In this document: piece by piece, positions 33,526-42,519 of the stretch
Position numbering within the stretch: position 1 is the first letter of the stretch
Layout of the letters: each line of letters begins with the position of its first letter
DNA from: MED-G105 sp038522945
Lineage (GTDB): Bacteria; Pseudomonadota; Alphaproteobacteria; Caulobacterales; Parvularculaceae
DNA: 64,000 nt
Reading direction: 5' to 3'
NCBI GenBank assembly: GCA_038522945.1
Contig: JBCBJV010000005.1
Coordinates: 157,371-221,370 of the forward strand
Program-made: the position numbers and the translations under genes
The notes under the pieces: generated by a model
Seen by the model: only the letters and a program-made list of their open reading frames with translations
The model's database searches: none
What the model was told of the DNA's origin: nothing

Positions 33526-33563
33526 CTTTCGCGGGCGGCACTGACCAGCAGACGGGCCAGGAC

Positions 33564-34373
33564 GTGACACAGACCAAACCACCCAGGATCATCGCGCTCG
33601 CCAACCAGAAGGGTGGCGTTGGTAAGACCACTACGGCAATCAATCTCGCGACGGCCCTTGCCGCCGTGGGTGAAGACGTCATTCTCATGGATATGGACCC
33701 GCAAGGGAATGCGTCGACGGGCCTTGGGCTCCCGGCCGCCGAACGGTCGGTGACGACGTATGAGGTGCTCACCGGCGACTACCGGCTCGAAGCGGCGGTT
33801 ACCAAAACGGACATACCGAATTTGCGACTCGCTCCTGCGGGCGTTGATCTTGCGGGTGCGGAAATCGAACTGATCAATGCTGATCGCCGACATTTCAGAT
33901 TAAAAGACGCCATCGCTGACTTTTTGCAAGGTGGGCACAAGGCGTCATATGTGCTGATCGACTGTCCGCCGTCGCTTAGCCTTCTGACGCTGAATGCGCT
34001 GGCGGCGAGTGATGCGGTTATGATCCCTTTGCAGTGCGAGTTTTTTGCTCTGGAAGGCCTTTCTCAAATCATGCGCACAATTGAGTCCGTTCGTGCACGA
34101 ATTAATCCAGACCTTGCCCTTCAAGGTATCGTGCTGACCATGCACGACCGGCGCAATAACCTCTCCAATCAAGTGGAAGCCGATGTGCGGGCGCACTTTA
34201 AAGAAAAAGTCTATGAGACCGTCATACCACGGAATGTTCGTATTTCCGAAGCGCCGTCCCACGGTAAGCCAGCCCTACTTTATGACCTAAAGTGTGCGGG
34301 CAGCCAGTCGTATATTCGCCTGGCCAGTGAAGTCATGCAGCGTGAACGAAGCGCCCAAGAAGCGGCCGCCTGA
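33564..34373 (+). CDS. parA: Chromosome-partitioning ATPase ParA
   Basis: A 269-residue ParA. It begins GTG; the deviant Walker A is NQKGGVGKTTTAINLATALA near residue 14, followed by DMDPQGNASTGLG and YVLIDCPPSLSLLTLNAL as Walker B. It drives movement of ParB-parS complexes after replication. rsmG-parA-parB is the standard alphaproteobacterial order, and parB starts 21 bp downstream. Confidence 0.96.
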   Translation: MTQTKPPRIIALANQKGGVGKTTTAINLATALAAVGEDVILMDMDPQGNASTGLGLPAAERSVTTYEVLTGDYRLEAAVTKTDIPNLRLAPAGVDLAGAEIELINADRRHFRLKDAIADFLQGGHKASYVLIDCPPSLSLLTLNALAASDAVMIPLQCEFFALEGLSQIMRTIESVRARINPDLALQGIVLTMHDRRNNLSNQVEADVRAHFKEKVYETVIPRNVRISEAPSHGKPALLYDLKCAGSQSYIRLASEVMQRERSAQEAAA

Positions 34374-34394
34374 ACAGGACGATAAGAGGCAATT

Positions 34395-35402
34395 ATGGCA
34401 GTGGCAAAGAAACAAAAGGCGGGGCTCGGTCGTGGGCTCGACGCACTCCTAGGTGACGCACCGGAAAGGCCGACAGGAGCCCAGACTGGAGCTACCCAGA
34501 CTGGAGCCAGCCCTGCACCAAGCGAGGCTGCGCCTTCGGGGCGCGGGTCAGCACCGGCTCGCGAGTTGACCCCTGAGGAGCTTGGGCTCACCCGGTCCAC
34601 TCTACCGATCGAGTTTCTTCAACCGAACCCGGATCAACCGCGCCGCATCTTCAACGAAGATGCCATCGCTGAACTTTCCTCGTCGATTAAGGCACGAGGG
34701 ATGTTGCAACCGATCCTGGTGCGGCCACGCGGTGAAAAGCTTTATGAGATCGTCGCCGGTGAGAGAAGGTGGCGGGCCGCCCAAAAAGCCCAGCTCCACG
34801 AGGTGCCTGTCCTTATCCGCGATCTCTCCGATGCGGAGACCGCCGAGATCGCCCTGATAGAGAATGTGCAGCGAGTTGACCTCAATCCCATTGAAGAAGC
34901 GCAGGCCTATCAACATCTCGCCGACGTGTTCGGGCGAACCCAGGACCAGATTGCCAAGGCGGTCGGTAAGTCCCGCAGTCATATTGCAAACCTGATGCGG
35001 CTGTTAAATCTCCCGACGAAAGCCGTCGATGCTCTGAAAAGCGGCGAGATATCCATGGGGCACGCGCGCGCACTGCTCGCCTCTGACGACATCGACAAAG
35101 ATCTGAGCGAGGTTCTGAGCGGGGCTCTTTCGGTTCGCGATACCGAAAAGCTAGTGCAGCCGAAGTCAACCGACGCAAAACGGTCGCCCGCGTCGTCGCA
35201 AAAACCAAACGACGCATCACCAGTCAGTACCCTGAAAAAAGATGCGGACACGCGCGCGCTGGAAAATGATCTAGCTGCTGCGCTCGGTCTTGAGGTGATG
35301 ATTAATCACTCAAAGAAGGGCGCCGGTGAGGTGACGATTAAATACCTAAGCTTGGATCAGCTGGATGATGTGTGCCGCCGTCTAATGGCCGCAGGCGTCT
35401 AA
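34395..35402 (+). CDS. parB: Chromosome-partitioning protein ParB
   Basis: A 335-residue ParB. The N-terminus KAGLGRGLDALLGD is the usual ParA-contact peptide, then comes a Gly/Ala/Pro linker with a small tandem repeat, the CTP-binding box 1 (PNPDQPRRIF), GERRWRAAQ and ENVQRVDLNPIEEA, an HTH (QIAKAVGKSRSHIANLMRLL) and a C-terminal dimerisation domain ending DDVCRRLMA. It loads at parS as a CTP-dependent clamp. Six sites are in the 5 kb just upstream. Confidence 0.96.
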   Translation: MAVAKKQKAGLGRGLDALLGDAPERPTGAQTGATQTGASPAPSEAAPSGRGSAPARELTPEELGLTRSTLPIEFLQPNPDQPRRIFNEDAIAELSSSIKARGMLQPILVRPRGEKLYEIVAGERRWRAAQKAQLHEVPVLIRDLSDAETAEIALIENVQRVDLNPIEEAQAYQHLADVFGRTQDQIAKAVGKSRSHIANLMRLLNLPTKAVDALKSGEISMGHARALLASDDIDKDLSEVLSGALSVRDTEKLVQPKSTDAKRSPASSQKPNDASPVSTLKKDADTRALENDLAAALGLEVMINHSKKGAGEVTIKYLSLDQLDDVCRRLMAAGV

Positions 35403-35408
35403 AATAAA

Positions 35409-35426
35409 ACCGCCAATTTAGGCGGT
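35409..35426. terminator. Small hairpin after parB
   Basis: ACCGCC (35409-35414) pairs with GGCGGT (35421-35426) around AATTTA. There is no T-run, so termination would be weak. It lies between convergent parB and the cold-shock gene. Confidence 0.35.
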
Positions 35427-35516
35427 ATAGAAACTAAATATAAAATAATTGAGTGTCCCGAGCGACAGTTTCAGTCGGTTTGTGACCTAATCTGCCGCTC
35501 GAAACGGAAAACGGAT

Positions 35517-35726
35517 CTAGAGAAGCTCGATCGTGCTGACGGCTGTCTTGCCGGAGCGCTTGTCGATTGCCGTTTCAAACTGAACTTTTTGGCCTTCGCT
35601 CAGCGTTTGGATACCGGTCTTTTGCAGCGCCGTGGCGTGCACGAAGACATCGCTTGAACCATCAGCAGGCTGAATAAAGCCGAAGCCTTTGGTTTCGTTG
35701 TAGAACTTTACGGTTCCTTCAGTCAT
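35517..35726 (-). CDS. Cold-shock protein, CspA family
   Basis: The ATG at 35726 is preceded by AAGGAAATGAC and gives a 69-residue cold-shock domain. RNP1 is KGFGFI and RNP2 is DVFVHA, both intact. It binds single-stranded nucleic acid and acts as an RNA chaperone. The next gene is about 400 bp upstream, so a long leader is possible, as often in csp mRNAs. Confidence 0.93.
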   Translation of the reverse strand: MTEGTVKFYNETKGFGFIQPADGSSDVFVHATALQKTGIQTLSEGQKVQFETAIDKRSGKTAVSTIELL

Positions 35727-36034
35727 GTCATTTCCTTCGTCGGAATTTGTCGAGACACACAACTATGTGGAACGCCACATGAATTGCGCTCGCAGTCAAT
35801 TTTGGGGGAGTCAAGAACGTAGGCATTCCGATAGGAAAGCATAGCCAATTGTCCGGCCAACATCGATGATGCATATATAGGTCCATGTGGCATAAATGCA
35901 AGAAAACTTGAAGGCTCGCCAATAGTGCGTAATGTGCTGGTCGGTAAAGCTAACAATGCGGCGGTCCAGTGAATTGTCAGCACACACCCTCAAGCACGAC
36001 CAATTGGCGTGTCTGTCACAAAACTGATGCAATA
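35727..36034. other. Upstream region of the cold-shock gene (308 bp)
   Basis: No supported gene lies here. The sequence is AT-richer than its surroundings and has overlapping short frames without ribosome sites. It probably contains the csp promoter and leader. A leader RNA structure was not resolved by eye. Confidence 0.35.
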
Positions 36035-36064
36035 AAAAAGGCGACCCCGAAGGATCGCCTTTTT
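36035..36064. terminator. Strong bidirectional terminator
   Basis: AAAAAGGCGA (36035-36044) pairs perfectly with TCGCCTTTTT (36055-36064) around a 10-base loop. A T-run follows on both strands. It is well placed to end the leftward porin transcript, 65 bp after its stop. Confidence 0.85.
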
Positions 36065-36128
36065 ATCCCCTCTAGCACGCAGGCGCCAGGTAATCGAATT
36101 CGTTACCAATGGTCTTTTCTTGCTTGCG

Positions 36129-37379
36129 CTAGAATTTGATTGAACTTTCGATGACGACAGTCGTCGCCTCTTCCTGTTCCGCTGTAGCCCCGACATCGGA
36201 CCGTGTTGCTTCGGTGAATTGGGCAGCTGCCCCAATAGTAATGCCGCGGCCGATAAAGTAGGTGACACCGGCCTGAGCAGTTTGTGTGTCCTGATAAATT
36301 GTCGGGCTCAATAGGTTCGGGCCGATCATATCGGCCTCCGACCGTCCGTAACCGAGCATGAAGCCCCAGTCGCCTTTTTCTTCACCGGTCTTGAACGTAA
36401 TGCCGGCATCAAATGCGAGATAATTATCGTCGTCGGCTTCCAAGAGCCCGGCATTGGTGGTTTTCACTGATCCGCCAACGGTAATGCCGCGGAAACCCAG
36501 ATTGACCCCGAGGGAATAGGCTTCGTAGTCGCCAAAGACCGGTGAGGCGACTTGTGCCTCTTCGTCAGCAGTGACGTAGCTTGCACCAAATCCCACAAGC
36601 AACCCGCCTGAGGAGTCCACTTTAATCTGTTTCTGATAGTAGAGCGCTGCTTCGATCACATCCTGCCAGCTGGAGGATTCATTCAGCAATAACCCATCAG
36701 GCGTGATTAACAGTCGATCTTCCGGGGCACAGCGATCATCGCCGCAGTCCGCTAACGTCGGGGCGTAAGAAACACCAAGTTGGATCCCGCCGATCACCCC
36801 ACCAGCAAAGTTCGCAGGCGGAAGATACGAAATCTTCGTTGAATTACCGGAAAAGTCATTCACGGTATGAATATCGTTAAAGCCGGAAAGATCCGTACGC
36901 CAATCATTCACATTGACCGACTGGAAAATCGTTGGCGCTTTGACCGCCAGTGTCCGCGCCACCCCTTGGTTGCGACCCACGATTACTTCGCCAAAGCCGC
37001 CGCGCGCATAGGCATAAGCGCTCTCAAGAAACGCATCGCTCGTCAGCGGTCCGACGCCGCGCGGGCCGCCGATCAGAAGGCTGGTGTATCTGCCGCCGGC
37101 GTAAATCTGATTTGGCTGTTGTTTGTCGAAGCGACCTTCGATCACAGCGCCCACTTCAACGCCGCTTTGGAAAACTGTTGACCCACGGACCCGGACTTCG
37201 GCGTCGATGTCAGATTCGGTCTCACCGTCGACGAGCCCGGCAGCGACGGTTGCCTTGCCCTCCACATCGATTTCCACGGGATCGGCCGCAAATGCGTCTC
37301 CAGCGCAAACGCCGTGAGCCACCGCGGTCGCTATCAGCGACGCGGAAAAAGCCAGCAATGACTTTTGGCTCCGAGCCAT
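36129..37379 (-). CDS. Outer-membrane porin, Gram-negative type
   Basis: The ATG at 37379 begins a signal peptide (ARSQKSLLAFSASLIATAVAHGVCAGDAFA, cleaving near AFA/A). The 416-residue product has alternating strand patterns, short turns and Gly/Asp-rich loops. The last residue is Phe (ESSIKF), the signature of outer-membrane barrels. The opening VEIDVEGKATVAAGL and the RYTSLLIGGPRGVG section fit the general porin superfamily. Pore selectivity cannot be read. One pair of Cys (DCGDDRC) in a loop may be bridged. Confidence 0.8.
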   Translation of the reverse strand: MARSQKSLLAFSASLIATAVAHGVCAGDAFAADPVEIDVEGKATVAAGLVDGETESDIDAEVRVRGSTVFQSGVEVGAVIEGRFDKQQPNQIYAGGRYTSLLIGGPRGVGPLTSDAFLESAYAYARGGFGEVIVGRNQGVARTLAVKAPTIFQSVNVNDWRTDLSGFNDIHTVNDFSGNSTKISYLPPANFAGGVIGGIQLGVSYAPTLADCGDDRCAPEDRLLITPDGLLLNESSSWQDVIEAALYYQKQIKVDSSGGLLVGFGASYVTADEEAQVASPVFGDYEAYSLGVNLGFRGITVGGSVKTTNAGLLEADDDNYLAFDAGITFKTGEEKGDWGFMLGYGRSEADMIGPNLLSPTIYQDTQTAQAGVTYFIGRGITIGAAAQFTEATRSDVGATAEQEEATTVVIESSIKF

Positions 37380-37727
37380 GGTTAATCGATCCAATTCCAA
37401 ATGACGGTCGGTGCACTACCGAAAACGCCGCATTATCCTTACTACCTTACCGATATTTGAGGGCAAAAGCCTTAAATAACGGTCACACACAACCATTACC
37501 GGCCACGTTGCCGCAAGTTGCGACACACGTAACGGGCACTAGAACATCAACCCCATGCGTTCCAGCGCTGCCAACCCCTGTTGAAATTACATAAAAGCAC
37601 GAAGAAACAAGGGTCAAGGAGCCGAAACCGTACCGGTTGTCTAATCACCGGTTTGTGGTAGGAAAGTCACTTAACGTTTGCATGATCGAGTGAGCGTCCT
37701 TTGACCGAGTGTGATAATATCTCAAAT
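37380..37727. other. Intergenic region between porin and DUF3576 gene (348 bp)
   Basis: It separates two divergent genes and should hold both promoters. ACCGGT occurs twice within about 20 bp near 37630-37655, but its meaning is unknown. Nothing else stands out. Confidence 0.35.
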
Positions 37728-38195
37728 ATGATGAAAATGCGTGCTTCTGCCCTCCGTTTTGGCCTTTCCGCTCTCGTGCTGCCTTTGGTCGTGGCCTGCG
37801 GTGGTAACTCCAAAGATGATCGCGACGCCGGTCTCGCCTCTTATGTGATAAACGACAAAGGCGGCCAAGCGGCTACGGTCAATCGCTATTTGTGGTCCGC
37901 GTCGCTGGAAACCCTCGATTTCTTGCCGGTCTTCTCAGCGGACCCCATTGCTGGGCTGATCATCACCGATTGGTACGCAAACCCCGAAATCCCTCAAGAG
38001 CGGTTCAAAGTGTCGGTTTACATCCTCGATAGCGCCCTGCGTGCTGACGCGTTGCGCGTCTCAGTGTTCAAACAGGCGCAGAATGATGACGGCCGTTGGA
38101 TCGACACTGTGGTTAATCCCGCCACCCAGCGGGAGATCGAAAACTCGATCCTCACCCGGGCGCGCCAGCTACGCCTTAACCAAATTGATGATTAG
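37728..38195 (+). CDS. DUF3576 lipoprotein
   Basis: The ATG at 37728 starts a lipoprotein signal ending in LVVAC; the next Met two codons later is also possible. The 155-residue mature part begins GGNSKDDRD and contains NRYLWSASLETLDFLPVFSADPIAGLIITDWY, typical of the DUF3576 family found just before leuS in alphaproteobacteria. It is probably an outer-membrane-associated lipoprotein of unknown role. A strong terminator follows. Confidence 0.85.
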   Translation: MMKMRASALRFGLSALVLPLVVACGGNSKDDRDAGLASYVINDKGGQAATVNRYLWSASLETLDFLPVFSADPIAGLIITDWYANPEIPQERFKVSVYILDSALRADALRVSVFKQAQNDDGRWIDTVVNPATQREIENSILTRARQLRLNQIDD

Positions 38196-38228
38196 CGCCT
38201 CAAGGGTCGATCAAAATTCGAGTTTAAG

Positions 38229-38257
38229 CGGCGCTTGCAAAAGCGCCGTTTTTGTTT
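38229..38257 (+). terminator. Rho-independent terminator after DUF3576 gene
   Basis: CGGCGCTT (38229-38236) pairs perfectly with AAGCGCCG (38241-38248) around GCAA, followed by TTTTTGTTT. It separates this lipoprotein from leuS. Confidence 0.88.
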
Positions 38258-38304
38258 GAACCCGTTTCTTTACCTACCAATCCAAATCCAGGAGCCCCGA
38301 CGTC

Positions 38305-40911
38305 ATGGGCCGATACAATCCAAAAGAAGTCGAACCCCGCTGGCGCAAAGTCTGGGATGAGGCCGACCTCTATGCGACCCGTGAAGACGGTGATCGCGAG
38401 AAATACTACGTCCTGGAAATGTTCCCCTATCCATCAGGGAAGATCCATATCGGGCACGTTCGCAATTACGCCATGGGCGATCTGATCGCCCGCTTCAAAC
38501 GCGCACAAGGGTTTAACGTCCTGCACCCGATGGGATGGGACGCGTTCGGCATGCCAGCAGAAAACGCTGCCATGCAAACCGGCGGTCATCCCAAAGACTG
38601 GACCTACGCCAACATCGAAGTGATGCGCGACCAGCTGAAACAGATGGGTCTTTCAATTGATTGGTCCCGGGAATTTGCCACGTGTGATCCGGAATACTAC
38701 GCACACCAACAAAAGCTCTTCCTCGACTTCTGGGCGGCAGGCCTCGTGGAACGTCGCGAGAGCTATGTGAACTGGGACCCGGTTGATATGACCGTGCTTG
38801 CAAATGAGCAGGTCATCGACGGCAAAGGATGGCGCTCCGGTGCCCCCGTTGAGCGGCGCAAGCTATCTCAATGGTTCTTGAAGATCACCGACAAAGCAGA
38901 TGATTTGCTCGATGCCCTCGACGACGGGCGCCTGGACGGTTGGCCAGAGAACGTTCGTACGATGCAGCGCAACTGGATTGGTCGTTCCCGCGGCCTGAAA
39001 ATGCGGTTTGCCTACACGGCGTGTGAAACCGCGCCCGACGGGACGACCGGATTGGAAATCTACACTACCCGGCCAGATACTCTGTACGGGGCAAGTTTTT
39101 GCGCGGTTGCGCCGGACCATCCTCTGGCGTTGGCCTTTGCCAAAGGCGACAAAGCGGTCGAGGCCTTCATCGCCGATTGCCAGCGTGCGGGAACATCGGA
39201 AGAGGCAATTGAAAAGGCCGAAAAGAAAGGTCATCCGCTTCCTTTGAGCGTCGATCATCCGTTCATTGACGGAAAGAAGCTGCCTGTTTTTGTCGCGAAC
39301 TTTATCCTGATGGGATATGGGACTGGTGCAATCTTTGGCTGTCCGGCCCATGATCAACGCGACTTGGATTTTGCGCGGAAGTATGGGCTGGAAGTAACGC
39401 CGGTTGTCTTACCTGCGGATGCAGACCCCGCCACATTCACTGTCGGTGATGAGGCTTATACGGACGATGGGTCGATCTTTAACTCAGACTTCCTTGATGG
39501 CATGAATGTGCCAGATGCGATTGATGCTTCCATCAACCGCATCGAGGAGATGGAACAAGGCGAAGCGACAACCCAATATCGCCTTCGCGATTGGGGGGTT
39601 TCACGTCAGCGCTATTGGGGATGCCCAATCCCAGCGATCCACTGTGACACGTGCGGTGTGGTCCCGGTTCCGGCGGAAGACCTGCCGGTTCGATTGCCAG
39701 ACGTCGCCGCAGAAGAATTCAACACGCCGGGCAATCCCCTGGACCGGGCGGAAGACTGGAAAAACGTCACCTGTCCGAAATGCGGCAGACCAGCAACGCG
39801 TGAAACCGATACGTTTGATACATTCATGGACTCCAGCTGGTATTTCGCTCGGTTCGCCGCCGCGCGCGAAGACGTGCCGGTGGATAAGGCCCGTGCGGAC
39901 TATTGGCTGCCTGTTGACCAATATATTGGCGGCGTCGAGCACGCGATTTTGCATTTGCTGTACGCACGCTTTTTCACTCGCGCCATGAAAGACACAGGCC
40001 ATTTGTCTGTTGACGAACCATTTGCCAACCTATTTACCCAAGGCATGGTCACACACGAGACTTATCTCGACCCGGATGAAACAAAGAAACTGAAGGACCG
40101 CTGGATTCTTCCCGATGACGTTATCCGAAAAGATGATACGATAGTTTGGGAAAAAACCGGCGAGCCAGTTATCGTCGGGGCCATCGAAAAGATGTCAAAG
40201 TCCAAAAAGAACGTGGTCTCCCCGGAAGCGATCGCTGAGACCTATGGGGCAGATGCAGCGCGTTGGTTCATGCTGTCGGACTCTCCGCCTGAGCGGGACG
40301 TTGAATGGACTGAGGGCGGCATTGTCGGTGCATGGAAATTGATGAACCGGATCTGGGAAACCGTGGAGGCGGGCGAAGGGTTATTGGCCCAAAACGATCT
40401 GGGTGTTGTCCCCGCTGAGCTGGATGATCCGTCCATGGCCCTGCGCCGGGCAACCCATAGCGCAATCGATGGAGTTACGGACGATATTGAAAACTTCAGG
40501 TTCAACAAAGCGATTGCGCGGATCTATGAGTTCGTGAATGCCTTACGCAAGGCCGAGGGCGCCCATGACTGGGTGCGCGCCGAAGCGTTGGGAAGCCTCA
40601 CCCAATTGATTGCGCCGTTCACGCCGCACTTGGCGGAGGAATGCTGGGCGTGTCTCGGTCGTGAGCCGTTTGTCTGTGATGTGCCTTGGCCCAGTGCAGA
40701 CCCCGGTCTGCTGGTCGACGACACCGTGACGCTGGCGGTCCAGGTGAACGGCAAGCGGCGCGGGGAAATTTCGGTTCCAACAGACGCCTCAAAAGCAGAC
40801 GCGGAAAAATTGGCTCTCGCCGATCCAGACGTCATGCGCCATACTGAGGGCAAGACGGTTCGCAAGGTAATCGTCGTGCCGGGCAAGATCGTCAATATCG
40901 TTGTGGGCTAA
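38305..40911 (+). CDS. leuS: Leucyl-tRNA synthetase
   Basis: An 868-residue class I synthetase. The HIGH motif is in MFPYPSGKIHIGHVRNY, the editing domain follows (TTRPDTLYGASF), CP1 has Cys-rich parts (CDTCG and CPKCG, a possible zinc ribbon), and KMSKSKKN sits at about residue 630. The C-terminal tRNA-binding part ends KIVNIVVG. It leads leuS-lptE-holA with 24 bp to lptE. Confidence 0.97.
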   Translation: MGRYNPKEVEPRWRKVWDEADLYATREDGDREKYYVLEMFPYPSGKIHIGHVRNYAMGDLIARFKRAQGFNVLHPMGWDAFGMPAENAAMQTGGHPKDWTYANIEVMRDQLKQMGLSIDWSREFATCDPEYYAHQQKLFLDFWAAGLVERRESYVNWDPVDMTVLANEQVIDGKGWRSGAPVERRKLSQWFLKITDKADDLLDALDDGRLDGWPENVRTMQRNWIGRSRGLKMRFAYTACETAPDGTTGLEIYTTRPDTLYGASFCAVAPDHPLALAFAKGDKAVEAFIADCQRAGTSEEAIEKAEKKGHPLPLSVDHPFIDGKKLPVFVANFILMGYGTGAIFGCPAHDQRDLDFARKYGLEVTPVVLPADADPATFTVGDEAYTDDGSIFNSDFLDGMNVPDAIDASINRIEEMEQGEATTQYRLRDWGVSRQRYWGCPIPAIHCDTCGVVPVPAEDLPVRLPDVAAEEFNTPGNPLDRAEDWKNVTCPKCGRPATRETDTFDTFMDSSWYFARFAAAREDVPVDKARADYWLPVDQYIGGVEHAILHLLYARFFTRAMKDTGHLSVDEPFANLFTQGMVTHETYLDPDETKKLKDRWILPDDVIRKDDTIVWEKTGEPVIVGAIEKMSKSKKNVVSPEAIAETYGADAARWFMLSDSPPERDVEWTEGGIVGAWKLMNRIWETVEAGEGLLAQNDLGVVPAELDDPSMALRRATHSAIDGVTDDIENFRFNKAIARIYEFVNALRKAEGAHDWVRAEALGSLTQLIAPFTPHLAEECWACLGREPFVCDVPWPSADPGLLVDDTVTLAVQVNGKRRGEISVPTDASKADAEKLALADPDVMRHTEGKTVRKVIVVPGKIVNIVVG

Positions 40912-40935
40912 GCCTACAAACTGGAGTTGTTTGCT

Positions 40936-41454
40936 ATGCACTCTGTGGTGACCAAAGCGATGACTAAAATGCTGGTGATGCTACTTAGCTTATCCGTTGC
41001 GGCGTGCGGATTTAAACCGCTTTATGCGGTTGATCAGCGTGGGGATAAATCCGGACTGCGTACAGTTAATCTCGTTTCTATCGATACCAGTGAGGAAGTT
41101 GAACCCTTTCTACAAGAGGCTTTTGGCCGGCGCACTGTGAGCGAAGGAGAGGCGGCGACTTACGACCTCTTTATCACGGCGGCCGAACGCGCAGAGCGCC
41201 TCGCGGTGCAAATCGACAGTACCGTGACGAGATACAATTACCGCCTCTTGGGGAGATATACGCTTGTTAATCGCAAAACAGGCAAGACAACCAAGGGCCG
41301 CGGTACTGCGGTTGCCTCTTTCAACGTGGTTTCCTCCCAAGTTTCAACACTTTCCGCTGAAAAAACTGCGCGCGAAAAGGCAGCCCGCGTTCTCGTTGAA
41401 GAAATCGAGCGCGATATTCTTGTCCGTCTGGAGCGGGCAAAATCTGACACCTAA
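40936..41454 (+). CDS. lptE: LPS-assembly lipoprotein LptE
   Basis: The ATG at 40936 has CTGGAG nine bases upstream. The 172-residue product has a lipoprotein signal with lipobox SVAAC followed by GFKPLYA, the usual LptE start. The rest has the alternating LptE fold with a long C-terminal helix (SAEKTAREKAARVLVEEIERDILVRL). LptE plugs LptD in the outer membrane for LPS insertion. It lies between leuS and holA, the standard alphaproteobacterial order. Confidence 0.92.
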   Translation: MHSVVTKAMTKMLVMLLSLSVAACGFKPLYAVDQRGDKSGLRTVNLVSIDTSEEVEPFLQEAFGRRTVSEGEAATYDLFITAAERAERLAVQIDSTVTRYNYRLLGRYTLVNRKTGKTTKGRGTAVASFNVVSSQVSTLSAEKTAREKAARVLVEEIERDILVRLERAKSDT

Positions 41455-41463
41455 CGGCCGACC

Positions 41464-42519
41464 ATGACCGCACTAAAAGGTAAGGCAATCGAGGCATTTG
41501 TCGCCAGGCGGGACCCGTCGATCGCGGCGGTCCTTATCTATGGGCCCGACAATGGTCTGGTCCGGGACCGAGCAACCCGATTGGCAAAAACAGTTGTCAA
41601 TGATCTGAACGATCCCTTCAACGCTATCGAGTTCACCGATGCGGACTTGAAAGCCGAGCCGGCCAAGCTGGTTGACGAGGCCTGTGCGCTATCGTTTATG
41701 GGCGGTGAACGGTTGATCCGTGTGCGTAGCCAGGGCGAAGGGACGTCTGAAGCGCTGAAGCTGTTGGTTTCTGCGCTAGATGGTGGGTCGATTGCAGCCA
41801 ATGGTCTGACGGTTGTCGAAGCCGGAGATCTCGCAAAATCATCGGCTATCCGAAAACTCTTTGAACAGAGCAACAAAGTCGTTGCGTTGCCCTGTTACGC
41901 CGACGCGCCCCAAGACGTCAGAGCTCTTGCCCAGTCCGTCGCCGCTGACAATGGATTGCGCTTTTCGCCAGAAGCGCTGGATTTTGCATGCGCGCAATTG
42001 GGGACCGGGGATCGCGGTATCAGCCTGTCAGAGCTTGAAAAGCTCATGCTGTTTGTGGGCCCGGCTGACGGTGACGGCCAGGCGCGCGAGATCTCCCTCG
42101 ATGATGCCAGCGCGGTTCTAAATGATCCTGTTAATCAAGCGGGCGATAACATCGCCCATCTTGCCAGTGATGGAGACATGAAAGGCTTGAGCGAGGCGCT
42201 GTATCGTTCCTCGCTGGCTGGGGTTAGTTCAATTTCGATCTTGCGCGGGCTTCAGCGCCAGATCCTGCGCCTGTCCACGGCGGCAGGTCACATGGCGACG
42301 GGGGATAGCCCCCAGGCCGCCATGAAAAAGCTACGCCCACCAGTCTTCTTCATGGAACAAAAGCGGTTTGAACGACAGCTTGTCCGTTGGACAGAAAACA
42401 AGTTGGCAAGGGCAAGCCAACTCCTCCTCGAAGCGGAACTCGCCGCTAAAACAACTGGCGCCCCGCAAAATGAGATCGTGGAACGGGCCGCATTCAGACT
42501 AGCTTCACTGGCGCGATAG
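41464..42519 (+). CDS. holA: DNA polymerase III delta subunit
   Basis: A 351-residue HolA with the family opening (AAVLIYGPDNGLVRDRATRLAKTV), the middle FEQSNKVVALPCYAD segment and a C-terminal collar domain (ISILRGLQRQILRLSTAA). It is the clamp-loader wrench that opens the beta clamp. Its 3' end overlaps the convergent ThiE-like gene by 26 bp. Confidence 0.93.
   Translation: MTALKGKAIEAFVARRDPSIAAVLIYGPDNGLVRDRATRLAKTVVNDLNDPFNAIEFTDADLKAEPAKLVDEACALSFMGGERLIRVRSQGEGTSEALKLLVSALDGGSIAANGLTVVEAGDLAKSSAIRKLFEQSNKVVALPCYADAPQDVRALAQSVAADNGLRFSPEALDFACAQLGTGDRGISLSELEKLMLFVGPADGDGQAREISLDDASAVLNDPVNQAGDNIAHLASDGDMKGLSEALYRSSLAGVSSISILRGLQRQILRLSTAAGHMATGDSPQAAMKKLRPPVFFMEQKRFERQLVRWTENKLARASQLLLEAELAAKTTGAPQNEIVERAAFRLASLAR

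Noticed and set aside
36950..37594. 214-residue plus-strand open frame
   Set aside because: It is antisense to the porin N-terminus and reads as Arg/Pro-rich shadow sequence.
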